A stretch of 64,000 nt of DNA from Fragilaria crotonensis (Eukaryota > Bacillariophyta > Fragilariophyceae > Fragilariales > Fragilariaceae), in the NCBI GenBank assembly GCA_022925895.1, contig JAKSYS010000275.1:1-64000 (forward strand). The letters are read 5' to 3'. The position numbers and the translations under genes were made by a program. A model generated the notes under the pieces. The model worked only from the letters and a program-made list of their open reading frames with translations, was not told the origin of the DNA and did not search any database. Numbering within the stretch: position 1 is the stretch's first letter; each line of letters opens with the position of its first letter. Shown one piece after another: positions 12,538-23,258 of the stretch.

Positions 12538-13164
12538 GGGACATCCGGAATTCCTTCTTATTCTGTTAGTGCATGACACAGATAACTATGCATACGTAGA
12601 TTTAAAACTGAAATTTCATCAATATACAAAACTGAATATGTTCATTGCGATGTCGGAAGAGTATTGGCTAGCGTGCGAGCCAGCGTGGCATCGTGGCGAA
12701 CTTATTTACGAGAAGAAATCTGATCGTGAACTTATTTACGAGAAGAAATCTTCTCGTGAACTTATTACGAAGAATTCTTCTCATGAACTTATTCATAAGA
12801 AGAAATCTTCTTATGAACTTATTTAAGAGAAGATTTCATCCTGTCAATACACTTTCTCGTAGAAGTCTAACTTAAAAACGAGAAGGTATCTAATCGTGAA
12901 CTTATTTACGAGAAGAAATCTTCTCATCAACTTATTTAAGAGAAGAAATCTTCTCATCAACTTATTCATGAGAAGCTTTCTAATCGTGGACTTATTTACG
13001 AGAAGAAATAACCTCCGAGCCTGCCAAGCCCCCACTTGCATTCATGACGCCAGCCAGTATCCATTGACGTTATTTATTAAGCGGTCGTGTGTCACGTGAC
13101 TCGATTTGACAGCCCAAAAAAACTCTCGGTAAAGTGAGGTTGAAGAAGGAATTCCGGATGTCCC
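12538..13164. mobile_element. TIR element filled with minisatellite (627 bp)
   Basis: The two ends are a 22-bp perfect inverted repeat beginning GGGACATCCGGAATTCC (12538-12559 and 13143-13164). Immediately outside are AGTCTCCA (12530-12537) and AGTCTCCC (13165-13172), a 7-of-8 match that looks like a degraded 8-bp target duplication. The interior is mainly a 30-bp tandem repeat. No transposase is present. It is best read as a non-autonomous DNA transposon, possibly hAT-like from the duplication length. Confidence 0.65.
12698..13009. repeat. 30-bp tandem repeat (about 9-10 units)
   Basis: Units of the form GAACTTATTTACGAGAAGAA followed by ATCTTCTCGT recur with minor changes, with one divergent stretch around 12830-12895. 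Each unit contains the palindrome AGAAGAAATCTTCT-like core, so single strands could form serial hairpins. Open frames across it are a by-product of the 30-bp (10-codon) period. Confidence 0.9.
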
Positions 13165-13242
13165 AGTCTCCCGTACCTGGTACTCGAGCACAACTCCCGT
13201 ATAGTGCTGGAGTACTTGGAGTTCCAGGTACAATACTGGATC

Positions 13243-13269
13243 CGATTAGAATGCAAGGAAATGACGTCA
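13243..13269 (+). repeat. 27-bp CRE-bearing motif, copy 3
   Basis: Identical to the copies near 6.5 kb. Similarity to the 18.3-kb copy continues beyond the palindrome (CATTTT, GTC, CAG in register), suggesting the repeat unit is about 45 bp. Confidence 0.9.
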
Positions 13270-13720
13270 GCATTTTCGTCACAGTAATGAAGCTGCGTGG
13301 GACCATCATGTAGAGCACCTGTGACACGCGTAGGCCAGAAAACACGGAATCTTTGTTTCTCATTTCTTTCATTGGTTTTCCAATACGCCGGCCCAGCCTC
13401 TGTCATGCCAGCCAGTTAATTTTTGAAATTTGTTATGCATGGAACAGCATACATTACGACCTCCGTTGGTCTATGATAACGGAATGATTTCCATTGCTAC
13501 GTGTGCACATGATATTTAGCCCTGGGCCGCCACACGGACAGCAGGGCGGCAATTGCAAATTTTTTTCTACCAGTAATGCCGCCACTTGCTTGCGAAAATT
13601 CAGTGCGTCAGTGGCGCAAACGTCATCAAAGAACATGTTGTTCAGAACTGCACTCCAGCAATTTGTGTGCATTATTTGCCATCTCGTCATTGTTAGCGGA
13701 TGTTGAAGGATCAACGCGGA

Positions 13721-14104
13721 AACCTTTGTGAGGCGTAGTACAGTTGTGAAAAAGGACACTGCTAGCTGTGACATTGTTCATGGTAGCAGCAGATCCGAGA
13801 TCAACGGGGAAACAATCATGAGGCGTAGTACCGTTGGGAACAAGGACAGCAAGGAAACCTTTGTGAGGCGTAGTACAGTTGTGAAAAAGGACACCGCTAG
13901 CCGTGACATTGTTCATGGTAGCAGCAGATCCGAGATCAACGGGGAAACAATCACGAGGCGTAGTACCATTGGGAACAAGGACAGCAAGGAAACCTTTGTG
14001 AGGCATAGTACAGTTGTGAAAAAGGACACCGCTAGCCGTGACATCGTTCACGGTAGCAGCAGATCCGAGATCAACGGAAACGATCACGAGGCGTAGTACC
14101 GTTG
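13721..14104. repeat. 135-bp tandem repeat, 2.8 units
   Basis: AACCTTTGTGAGGC starts at 13721, 13856 and 13991, an exact 135-bp period. Units are nearly identical except for scattered substitutions and a short deletion in the last one. Each unit holds two related half-units (AGGCGTAGTACAGTTGTGAA and AGGCGTAGTACCGTTGGGAA). Because 135 is 45 codons, long frames are open on both strands: 13728-14096 on plus, and 13626-14165 on minus with the repeated peptide DLGSAATMNNVTASGVLFHN. I do not see evidence that either is expressed. Confidence 0.92.
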
Positions 14105-14580
14105 TGAAGACCGACAACTCCTCTATCTTTGATGTTGGCAGCACCAAAAAGCGAGGCTTCCACACGTGTACAAATCAAGGAACACTACTTCAAGTTGCAG
14201 AGTCAGGTGGCGTTCAACTTGTCAGTACAGTACTGTTATCCTCGAAGCAAGCAGGCGTGAAACGCGATAAAGCAAAGAAGAAGAAGATAGATTGCCTGCA
14301 GATCATTTCTTCATCACCACGGCATGCAGTGTTTTAGTCCTTCTTCTTGAGCAGTAGACCTATCTTCTATAGTGGAACACTGGACACGACTGCAATCCTT
14401 CCACATAATATTGGTAATCCAATTGTTCTAACGGTCACTGAACATCTGCAAGTTGTTGACACTATTTCTGGAGCCCGATTGGAATCGGCATGTGGAGACA
14501 CTGTATTCACGTTGATTCCGAGACAGGCTGCGATCAACAAGTTGACGCATGTCAACAAAACAATCATCTCGCTTTACGCA

Positions 14581-16977
14581 CTAGAGGACGCGCAAACAAA
14601 AGCTGAAGTACGAGGAAAGAAAGGTTACAATTGCAGAAACGGATGGAAGGTACACAACCGTCGGTCTAAAACCAAACAGAGGTACTCCTGGCATTACAGT
14701 CTTGGCCAAAGTTAAGCGTATGCGCGCGGAAGAATATTTGCAACTAATGACTAGATGCGAAGAAGTTGCAAAAGGGTACATACCCTCAAATGCATCGTTG
14801 ACAGTCAGCGAGGTACTCCAGGTTGCTCTTCCAAGCAACGCGGTAGCTAGATGACGACGATAGAGGTCAAACTTGTTACAATCCATATCCAGCTGAATTT
14901 TGGCCGATTTGTCGATTGCATGCTGTGGAAGTACACGGGAAGGACCAGATTTGATGGCGTGATTGGTCCCTTCATGACCAGAGTTTGTAGTGGTTTCAAA
15001 GTGCCTAATGCCCTTCCGCAAGTAGAAACAATAACTTTGCTCATGTGGGATGATACAACCACGGATGAAGTCCAACAGTTTCTCTCCACCATCATTGCCA
15101 AAAATGGCCTTAATAACATCTGACTTCAAGTAAATAATTAATAGTGCCTTACTTCTGTAGTCACATTGATCATGTTAGGTACAGTCAACGACATACATGT
15201 GGAGACCCACCAAATAATTTGACTTACACTTCATATTCTTCTTTGGATCTACCTCGCATCCAGCTATACAGCCAGTTTTGAATTACTCTCACCTGACTTC
15301 TTGCAGCATCTCTTTCCCTTCCGAAAGCCTAAACCTCTACATTCTCGTCTCCAGCCTTGATGAACAAGATGCCATCCACAGCGACTACGAACTGCATTGA
15401 CAAAATATGTCGCAATGGCATAGTCGACCTGCGCCATTTCTTGGGAGTGCCGTCGCCATCTGTCATGACAACAAGCTAACCAACCGCAATGTTTGAGTAC
15501 CTAAGAGCACAGGAAGGGCTTCTTGAAATAACCAACGGAACAACCAAGATCTTTCATTTGGGGCAAAGCATCTGACCACTACCATCACATTTCCGTCCGA
15601 GTCCTTGACAGAAAGTGTAAGCAAGGGTCTGCTTTCATTGTTTGTCTCATGCGTCCCATCGATGCAAACAACTTCTGGAAAGGCCTGAAAGAGACGTCTA
15701 CCATCTGGCAACACCCAGCAACATGCAATAAGAATGTCCTGGTTGTCCCTTGCTCCGACGGCGTGCCTACTTCTCTGGGCGTATTCCTTGAAATCGGCAG
15801 TCTCTGTGACCTCCAGAGGTACAGACTTATGGGCTGGGGCGCTTTCCATTGTGGTCACCATGGAAAGGCTCGTTAGATTAACACCATCATCAACAGGATT
15901 GCCTTCGGTTCGTGCAACCTTGCGATTTTGACCACGTATTTCTTTCGTATTCCCATTATGAAACAGACAGACAAATGATGCGCCAATTTTTTGGAGATAA
16001 TTCAGCATACTGTCTGACGGTGACGTATCAGAGGGTAGTGCAGCACCCTGAGGTGACAAATCCATTAAATCTTGTGCCATTAGGGAGAAACCTTGAACAT
16101 AAGCCATCTGTCCGCATGTAAACAGCTCACCAGTACTGCTTTGGGTGAACAATGCCGCTTGTGAGGGCAGGATATTGGCAGCAGCCATTGCAGCTGCATT
16201 TTCCAGGGTTGGAGCATCCAGAAAACGTTTGCGATTGGATATCTCGTTACGAGACATGGGTGGGTGACCCCTATGCTGGTTGTCTCCGACCCCACAGACT
16301 AGATGAAAGCTGTACTGGTCCAGTCGGATGACAATTGTTGCAGAACAAGTGCACCTTGTATCGCGTTGCGTGCAATTACGTCGTCGCAATGCCTTTCCTG
16401 AGTTATTGGAACCACGAGAGTTTTTGTCACCAATATAGGTTGTCACACGATAAGCATTGGCTTGGGCACCATCCAAACGCTGATGATGATACTTACGGCC
16501 GTTACTGCACAACAAAACACGTTGGTCCTTGCAGGCTTTAGCACTACTTCCATTGGATATCAGAGCACAGTTACCATGAGATCTGGTGGCTTGGCATAAA
16601 TCAGTGATAAGTTTTTGGCCTCCGGAATCCTTGCCAAATCCTCCCACAGTAGGGTACAGCAATGGACTGAAGCGCACAATAAACTTCATTGGGCCTTTGT
16701 ATAGGGAACTAGTAGTGTACTCGAACAGGTCGTGCTTCGTTTCCGATGAGGCACAGAAATCTTCGGAAGGTAAGCAAAGGTGTCCATTGAATGGGAGGGA
16801 CCCAATCCACGTCGCAGTCTTGAAAGCAGTTAAAAAAGCATCCACAGGCTTTGTAGGGGAAACTACTAACTCGTCTGGATCCTAAAGGCAGGAAAACAAA
16901 TGGAGAGAGCATCGTGTGAGCATCAAAGAGTATTTTGGCAAAGCAACACAGATTGAAGCAACAAAAACAAACGAACC
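14581..16977 (-). pseudogene. MULE-type transposase, broken
   Basis: The frame 16845-15463 holds a FAR1/WRKY-GCM1-like zinc-finger region (CTCSATIVIRLDQY, then HLVCGVGDNQHRGHPP). The MULE catalytic core starts with VVCIDGTHETNNESRPLLTL, where the aspartate of CIDGTH is the first acidic residue. Past 15463 the frame is lost, but VVMTDGD followed in a shifted frame by QVDYAIATYFVNAVRSRCGW continues the core. The segment 15129-14581 supplies the C-terminal part with TTTNSGHEGTNHAIKS. A polypyrimidine tract ending CCTTTAG precedes GATCCAGACGAG at about 16878, so the 5' exon may be the short ATG segment near 16992 with an intron of about 96 bp. Several stops and shifts make it non-functional as written. 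Terminal inverted repeats were not identified. Confidence 0.72.
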
Positions 16978-17143
16978 ATGGTGTGGACCATAAAAGGTTG
17001 AATCTGTGGTAAATCGTGGCGGAAATGTTGTGGGTACTATTCAATGTTATAATCACATTAACAGACGAATATTTTTATTACTGTTCAAACAAATGTCGGG
17101 CAGATTTATGTTCCTTATCCATGACGAAGTTTTGACTAAGGTT

Positions 17144-18233
17144 CAGGGTGTGTTAGTAACTAGCATTTTCAATACATCCATAGATATGATATATCAAGAC
17201 AATGTTAGCTAGTAACTAGTCAACTTTAGTAAGATAACCATTTGCAATTACATCTGAACTTCACAATATTTCGGTTCATTGAAGAGTCAGAAGGTGTGCA
17301 TGTACAACTAGTGCAATCTAGTTTGTGGTCAAGTTTGTTTAGCATCCCTGCTTTGCAGTTAGGTTTGGAGGCTTTCTATTCATCTGGCAATACTGAAAAT
17401 GATGCCAGCATGTCAAGTCTCTCAAGGTAGGCAAAAATGAGAGGTTACATTTTCTGTTTACACATGCCATTCATTGAACAGCAACCCCTTACACAGCTTC
17501 AGTAAGCCAACATAGAAAATGTCATTAGTCCAAGCAGGAGGGATGGCACCAAGAAATGGTCAAGGTGTTCTGCAATTGGTGGCATGCATACAACCATCAA
17601 ATTAAGGCCTCTGAGGAAGAATCCATGTAAATGCTTCACTCTTTAGACCACCATGAAATGCATTGGAAGCACATTGTCAGCATCATGGCTGGCTCTCTAC
17701 CATTGCATTTCTTGCAGGAGGCTTTACACCATTCATCATACAATCACTTTTGTAGATGCAGGATTCCTACTTAGAAACAACATCTGAGCACTGGCTTAGA
17801 GATGCAAAGAATGGTGTTATAGGGCATGATCATATGTCTCAATTGGAATGACACTCACTTGTCATTTTTTATGCATACTGCCCATTGATGTTTGTGCAAT
17901 TTAATGAACAATCCCCTCCCCACTATTAGTTCTGATGCAGGATATACTTAAACTAACCATTTGGTTTTGCACATTTTCATCTTCACCATCCAATCTGTAG
18001 ATAGTAAATATACAATGGACATGGATGAAATGAAGGTGTTCACCTGTCACATCTCACGTCATTACATGTTTGTAGTACTGGTAGTAGTACAAAACACAAC
18101 AGTAAAATAGTAGGTTTGTTAGTAAGTTGAACTTACTTAGGATAAGGTGCGTTAGTTATCCAAGTAAAGTTAGCTTTAGTAGGCTACTTTAGTAGTCAAA
18201 CCTACTGGCGGACTTACTGACTAACACACCCTG
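17144..18233. mobile_element. Non-autonomous hAT-like element (1,090 bp)
   Basis: Left end CAGGGTGTGTTAGT matches the inverted right end perfectly over 14 bp. The 8-bp sequence CTAAGGTT flanks both sides exactly (17136-17143 and 18234-18241). A CAGGG terminus with an 8-bp duplication is typical of the hAT superfamily. The right subterminal region contains a further inverted pair (AGTAGGTTTG ... CAAACCTACT) and several TTAGTAAG-like repeats, as expected for transposase-binding sites. No transposase frame lies inside, so it would depend on an autonomous relative elsewhere. Confidence 0.88.
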
Positions 18234-18312
18234 CTAAGGTTGCTTGAAAAATGGCTCCTGATGAAGCGAAAAAATGAAGATTCCAAAAAGTCAGATTCTG
18301 CGACAAAAATGT

Positions 18313-18339
18313 TGACGTCATTTCCTTGCATTCTAATCG
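18313..18339 (-). repeat. 27-bp CRE-bearing motif, copy 4
   Basis: Exact reverse-orientation copy of the motif at 6545-6571, lying 80 bases beyond the hAT-like element and next to a GTACTGGAGTAC palindrome at 18438-18449. Confidence 0.9.
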
Positions 18340-19810
18340 CTTATAGTACGCAGTACTCAGTGCTACAGTAACTCCGATTTCCTTCCGTACTCCTACCCGT
18401 AGTAGTACTCGGGGACAGGTTCTCCAGTACTGGACGAGTACTGGAGTACCAGGGATTCCCATTGGCTTTTTGCAATGCATACCAGAAATTTGTGTGGAAT
18501 ACTCGACTACCGTAGCATCTTGAAACAAGCTCATCATTGAGATAACTTGTGTTCACGTTAAAGATTATGATGTACCTCTGAATCAAATAATGATTGCTAT
18601 ACAGGTTAAAATATGATGAAGTTGCTTCCAGCAAGCTGATGATGGCTTGGAAAAATTGGGAAGGGAAATGAAATGATGGAGAAAAAGGCCAGCATGGTGA
18701 AGCAATGATCTGCTATCATTTTTATGTTTGTATAGAATGGGCAGGGGACAAAAGTGTGATAGAGAAAACAATGACAAGAGAAGGCATGATACAGTAATTG
18801 GTGCTGGACAAAGAGGACTTAGTAAAATTGTCAATCCCAGAAGGTTCCTGTCCCTGGCTGGCTGTGGTCGTAACCCTACTGTAATGATTCTTCTCATCAA
18901 CTAGAATTGTTATAAGGAAAAGTCAGTTGCTACTAGATAGTAAACCTCTGCTAATAGACAGAACTTCTCCAGACCAAAAAAGACTGTGAATTAATCTTTT
19001 GGTACTAGGATGCTCATATGGTGTCAGTCACTTTGCTGTAGACCATCGTTATGTTTCCACGTTTCGGCAATGGCTGCTGGCGTGCTTTGTCTAAACGGCC
19101 ATTACAAAGAGGAAGTTCTGCGTATGTTTGAATAATTCTGACTATGCTGCTTCATCTCATATCTGCTGTTCTTTATAGACACACAAATTGTTAGCTACTT
19201 AGTACATAAGGGAGAATGAAAACAAATGCTTATGTTTGTGGTTGAATAACAATTTCTTGGTCAAATCTTGATGTTACAAAATATTGTATGTCTGGATTCA
19301 CGAAATGCATAAGGGTACCTGAACAAATGGTGGTAATTGGTCATGGGCATGCAAGAACCCAGAGATTCGGTTGTTAGTAGCTACCTTTCAGAAGGAAGTA
19401 TTCATCGAGGATTTCCGTCCTGTTTCTAACTTTTCTGCGCAGCGGTAAGTTTTTTGTTCATTTTTGTCTGCCCTGAAGGTCAAAACTGAACTTAAGGCCC
19501 TGGGCTTTACCAATCGAAACAAAGCGTGTACAACCTGCAAGATAGAAATTTTGAATTGAAAAAAAATGAAAATGAAAAATCAAACGACGACGTCTGTATT
19601 TAATGTTATACATGGATTCATACCATTCATCACGAACATTACAAATACAACTATACCTCCTAGCTACAACATCAGAGAATACTTTCAGCCTCCTCCGCCA
19701 CTTCTTTTTCCTACAGTCCATGACGACAACACAGATGAGGAGTGACACCAAGACACAATATTTTTCTATAGGATATGATTTGTAACCACAAATAATAAGA
19801 TAAGACAAAC
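18340..19810. other. Intergenic, no gene recognised
   Basis: AT-rich sequence with open frames up to about 125 codons. None shows a recognisable domain or convincing exon boundary. Confidence 0.45.
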
Positions 19811-19814
19811 AATA

Positions 19815-20618
19815 ATCACTATGGTTGAATTCCACTTACGGTAAGTGAAATTCTATGCCACCTAAGTGAAATTTCACTTACTCACAACCCGAAAGACACA
19901 CGTGTCACCTACTACGCAGATCAGTATGAGGACATTTATTGTAAGTGAAATTTCACTTTGCATAAGAATACCCTGCCGGCTCGTTTTGATCAACCGTTAT
20001 AGCTACAAATATCGCAAAACACGTTATGGGAAGCCAGCGTCCGTGGAACTGACTACGGCTACATAGCTTAACGGCTCTACAAGCTAGAACTTGGTTTGGC
20101 AGGAAGGTCCGGCAATACACGCTTACTCGTGAATCAAGGTCGAATACACGGTGGCCGGAGGCGAAAATCATTTCCGTTCCGTGTCTGGCTGTTGCAAAAC
20201 TGGATATGCCAGCATCATCTTCGTTTTGCTGACACTTGCTGACGAAAAGACAGATCTGCTGACATGCGCTGACAAAAAACGAATCTGCTGACATCTGCTG
20301 ACGAAAAACGAATCTGCTGACATTTTCTGACATATGTTGACAAAAACGAGTTTTTCCCAGTACAAAAGCTACGGTGATGCTGACATCTTCTGACGTTTGC
20401 TGACGAGAATCAAGTTTGCTGACATTTTCTGATGAAAAGCAAATCTGCTGACATTTGCTGACAAAAAGAGATCTGCTGACATTTGCTGAACCTTGCCAGC
20501 TCGAATGAAACGACACAGATCCTAACAAGCACTCATCACGCCGGCCGGACATTGGCTGGCGCGCCCATCCTTAAGGTACATCTATTTAATCGCGAAACGT
20601 GCTTGGGCCGGACCTTCC
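19815..20618. repeat. Palindrome/minisatellite repeat, family A
   Basis: Contains two exact 16-bp palindromes AAGTGAAATTTCACTT (19864-19879, 19943-19958). The next block shares, in reverse orientation, TGCGATATTTGTAGCT and ACGAGCCGGC with the repeat at 37074-37635. GGAAGGTCCGGC (20102-20113) and its inverse GGCCGGACCTTCC (20606-20618) bracket the minisatellite half. The right end extends the similarity to the 37-kb copy (GGAAGGTCCGGCC, one base, AAGCACGTT). These are two members of one family, perhaps a foldback-type DNA element; exact limits here are uncertain. Confidence 0.6.
20227..20489. repeat. GCTGAC minisatellite
   Basis: Short units built on TCTGCTGACATTTGCTGAC with A-rich spacers (GAAAAACGAA) recur about a dozen times. 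The minus-strand frame 20552-19953 is simply a translation of this array and is not counted as a gene. Confidence 0.85.
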
Positions 20619-20697
20619 AGGACCTTCCTGTAAAACGCAGGATCCTGGTGAAGTCACTTCGGGCCCAGGCGTCGATTGATGATCACATATCACCATC

Positions 20698-21140
20698 ATG
20701 ACTTACTCCAATCCCACCACTGAGTCCTCCTTATCGAAGGCGGCTCGTTCAAATTCATCATATGTCTTGGTTCCTTTGACTCAACGAAGACATCTGGGAA
20801 GGAAGCACGACCAAGTAACATCTGCCACCAGACGATTGGGTATCAGTTGGCTTATTCTGTTGAGGAAGAAGGTGCTCCCCGTTTTGATGCAGTCGCCAGC
20901 GGAGGAGGCAACGGCAGAGTTACTGAAGGCAGGGCCTTTGGAAACCCCGACTGGAACGTTGAGAGTTGCCCGTATTAAACCTGCGTCATTTCGATCCGAG
21001 AGCAAAGATCTGTAGACAACGAAACAAGTCTGGCTCCCATCGAGGAACAGTTACTTGAAGAAAGCACGGCAGAGAAATCAATTTCTGCAGGAAATGGAAG
21101 AGGAAGTCTGTTCTGTGGTTGTTTTGACCTTTCGTCGTGA
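20698..21140 (+). pseudogene. Possible broken small-protein gene ending in FCGCFDLSS
   Basis: Three stretches look coding but lie in different frames: an ATG frame from 20698, a frame through GYQLAYSVEEEGAPRFDAV (about 20840-20890) that stops at a TAA near 20978, and an acidic tail (APIEEQLLEESTAEKS) ending GSLFCGCFDLSS at the TGA at 21138. The tail resembles the end of the small acidic protein 1.0-1.5 kb downstream, which closes with FWCGCF. The locus could be a decayed relative or a gene with an unseen intron. No known family recognised. Confidence 0.3.
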
Positions 21141-22129
21141 ATTCTCATCATCGTCTGCCGTAGAATGTTCAAGAGGATGACGAGAACTCACTAGACAGTC
21201 GTTCTTGGCCCAATTTGTTTTTCTCGCTCACCATGTTCTTTTCTGCCTTCTGTGGTACTCCAGTACGGTGCAAGTACCTGGTACAAGTACGATACGTGTA
21301 CTCCGGCAATACTGGTAGGGAGCCCGTGTATGTCCCCTAATCGAGCCGGCCATCACCTGCAGTATTGTACGGGAGTACTGAGTTCTACTTACTACTGTTA
21401 CACTGTACGGTATTTCTGTCCTCAGAGGAGCAGTCTGAGATTTGTAGGTAAAGTTGATGTGTAACTTAATTTGCAATATAATTTCATGGAGTTGATTTTT
21501 TTAGAAAAGCTCGATCGGCTCGATTAGGGGACATACACGGCCTCCCCTTGTACAAGTCTGCAGGGTTATAAGATCCCTTTGCCCATTACAATACTCCCTA
21601 CGCTGCTGCTACTCGTTTTTTGTAGTAAACGCGAACTCGTTAATTAACGGATTCAGAGTGGCTGACAAAGCGGCCGCGCGCACGCACGGCCTGCACGGAT
21701 GTTCGAGAACTCGAAACAGCGAACATTCCTTTTGGAAATGTTGTGGACTTACCCTGTAAGTGTTCAAATAGTATAAATATTCACATACGCGGCGCGGCAG
21801 TGTTTGAGACGGCTGACTCTGATCGATGAAACGATGAACAACGAAAAGACTATAATTGAGAGTTGGTCGTGCCTTATACTTGGAATAGTTAGCGATGCAG
21901 TCAAGGCACCAACGCCTACTTTAGTATGGAGTCCTGGAACCAACCTGGGGTGAAAACGCCTGTCTGGGGTGGCCTGCGTCAACAGTTGTTCCGTACCACC
22001 TCTTACCACAAGTAATGAGTCTACAAGACGGAATATATCTAATGTTCAAAATTCTCACGAGACTCTCAACTCCGTGTCTCATCCCAAAGAAAAATCACAA
22101 TTTCTCTTCCACGCACCACAAACAGCAGC

Positions 22130-22637
22130 ATGATGTAAGTTTTCCTTCCTTCTTTCGTTCGGTTACGAGCTGCGCACATGGACAGAACTGACCCCACTTT
22201 TCACACATAGGACCGAGGAGAAGACGGAGCCAACTGCTGAGGAAACCCCAGCCCCAGTCACGGAGGAAACACCAGCGACCTCTCCAGTGGACGAGACACC
22301 CCCTGTCGAGGCAGCCGCTCCTGAGACAAAGGAAAAGGTCAGTATTTTCAAGCAACTTTTCTCGTGCGGAATCTTGAAGAAGAAGTCGAAAGCAATTGAG
22401 CCTCCTGTCGAGGATGTGACACCTGCGGAAGAACCTGTCGTTGAAGAAACGCCTGTGGCGTCACCGGAGGAAGTGCCCCCCCCCACAGAAGAGAGCCCCC
22501 CTGCAGAGGACGAAAAGCCCGAACAACCACGTGAGGAAGAAGAGGTGAAGAAGGAAGAGGATAAGAGTCTCGATCCTGCGTCGAAGAAGACGGAAGTAGT
22601 GGACTTGTCCAATAAATTCTGGTGTGGTTGCTTCTAA
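22130..22637 (+). CDS. Small Pro/Glu-rich acidic protein with CGCF terminus
   Basis: Two exons: 22130-22134 (ATG plus two bases) and 22211-22637, separated by a 76-bp intron with GTAAGT at the 5' side and CACATAG at the 3' side. The splice joins in phase 2 and gives MMTEEKTEPTAEETPAPVTE, then a run of EETP-type repeats. Near residue 55 the hydrophobic/basic patch SIFKQLFSCGILKKKSK interrupts the acidic region. The last residues are LSNKFWCGCF. About 143 residues, no signal peptide or membrane span. The paired cysteines at the end, and the one in the basic patch, could be lipid-modified (inference only). I do not recognise a family. The clean intron and continuous frame argue that it is a real gene. 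Confidence 0.65.
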
Positions 22638-23253
22638 AGATCAGGCTGGTGAATGACGTTTGATTAGAATAATGGAAAATTATGACGGAAAGAGTCAGAA
22701 TTCACCAAGATGTGTTGAAATTCAAGGAAAGGCTCCAGTCCCTGTACCCCATCAGAGAAGGAACTGTTGATGCCTTGGTTCGATGTTACGTAGAGGTAAA
22801 TGAAGATGCAAGTGCGACTTAAGTTCTTGGTCCGTAGGTACTGTACTTGTAATAGGTAGGTCGTGCATGAAGGGTGATGGCGTAGAGGGACTACTATAGT
22901 CTGAGTGCTTGGCATGCTCGATGGCAATCATTGTTGAGTGTTCGGAGTTCGAATGCGGCTTCTGGCTCTGTGAATCAAACCGGGGTTTAACCGAGTTATA
23001 ACGGCTATCCTAGACTCTGTGTCTTGTACGTCGTATGATACGACAGGTAGCTCGTACATGTTACGTATCATATGATGCTCATATCTCATATGTCATATGT
23101 CATATGTGTTGTACTGTACTCGTTACTCGTACTACTAGTAGAACAGTATGGTGTAGAACTCGTTTCAAGTACATGCGTAGTGCAAGGCGCAAGTAAAGGT
23201 ATGTTTATCATACTTGTATGAATAAAATGAATAGACCTACAAGTAGTAATCGG
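22638..23253. other. Intergenic between small gene and LTR element
   Basis: No gene recognised. Around 23040-23105 there is a patch of CATATG/TCATATG near-repeats. The left LTR of the 12-kb element begins shortly after its end. Confidence 0.5.
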
Positions 23254-23258
23254 ATAAG

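Noticed and set aside
12491-12826. Plus-strand frame with repeated YEKKSSREL peptides
   Set aside because: Arises from the 30-bp tandem repeat inside a DNA element; the period is ten codons, so frames stay open by chance.
12698-14104. CRISPR-like arrays
   Set aside because: Units are contiguous tandem repeats with no unique spacers, in a eukaryotic context with no cas genes.
19953-20552. 200-codon minus-strand frame
   Set aside because: It is the translation of the GCTGAC minisatellite and a palindromic repeat; the peptide is only repeated VSKCQQICF-like units.
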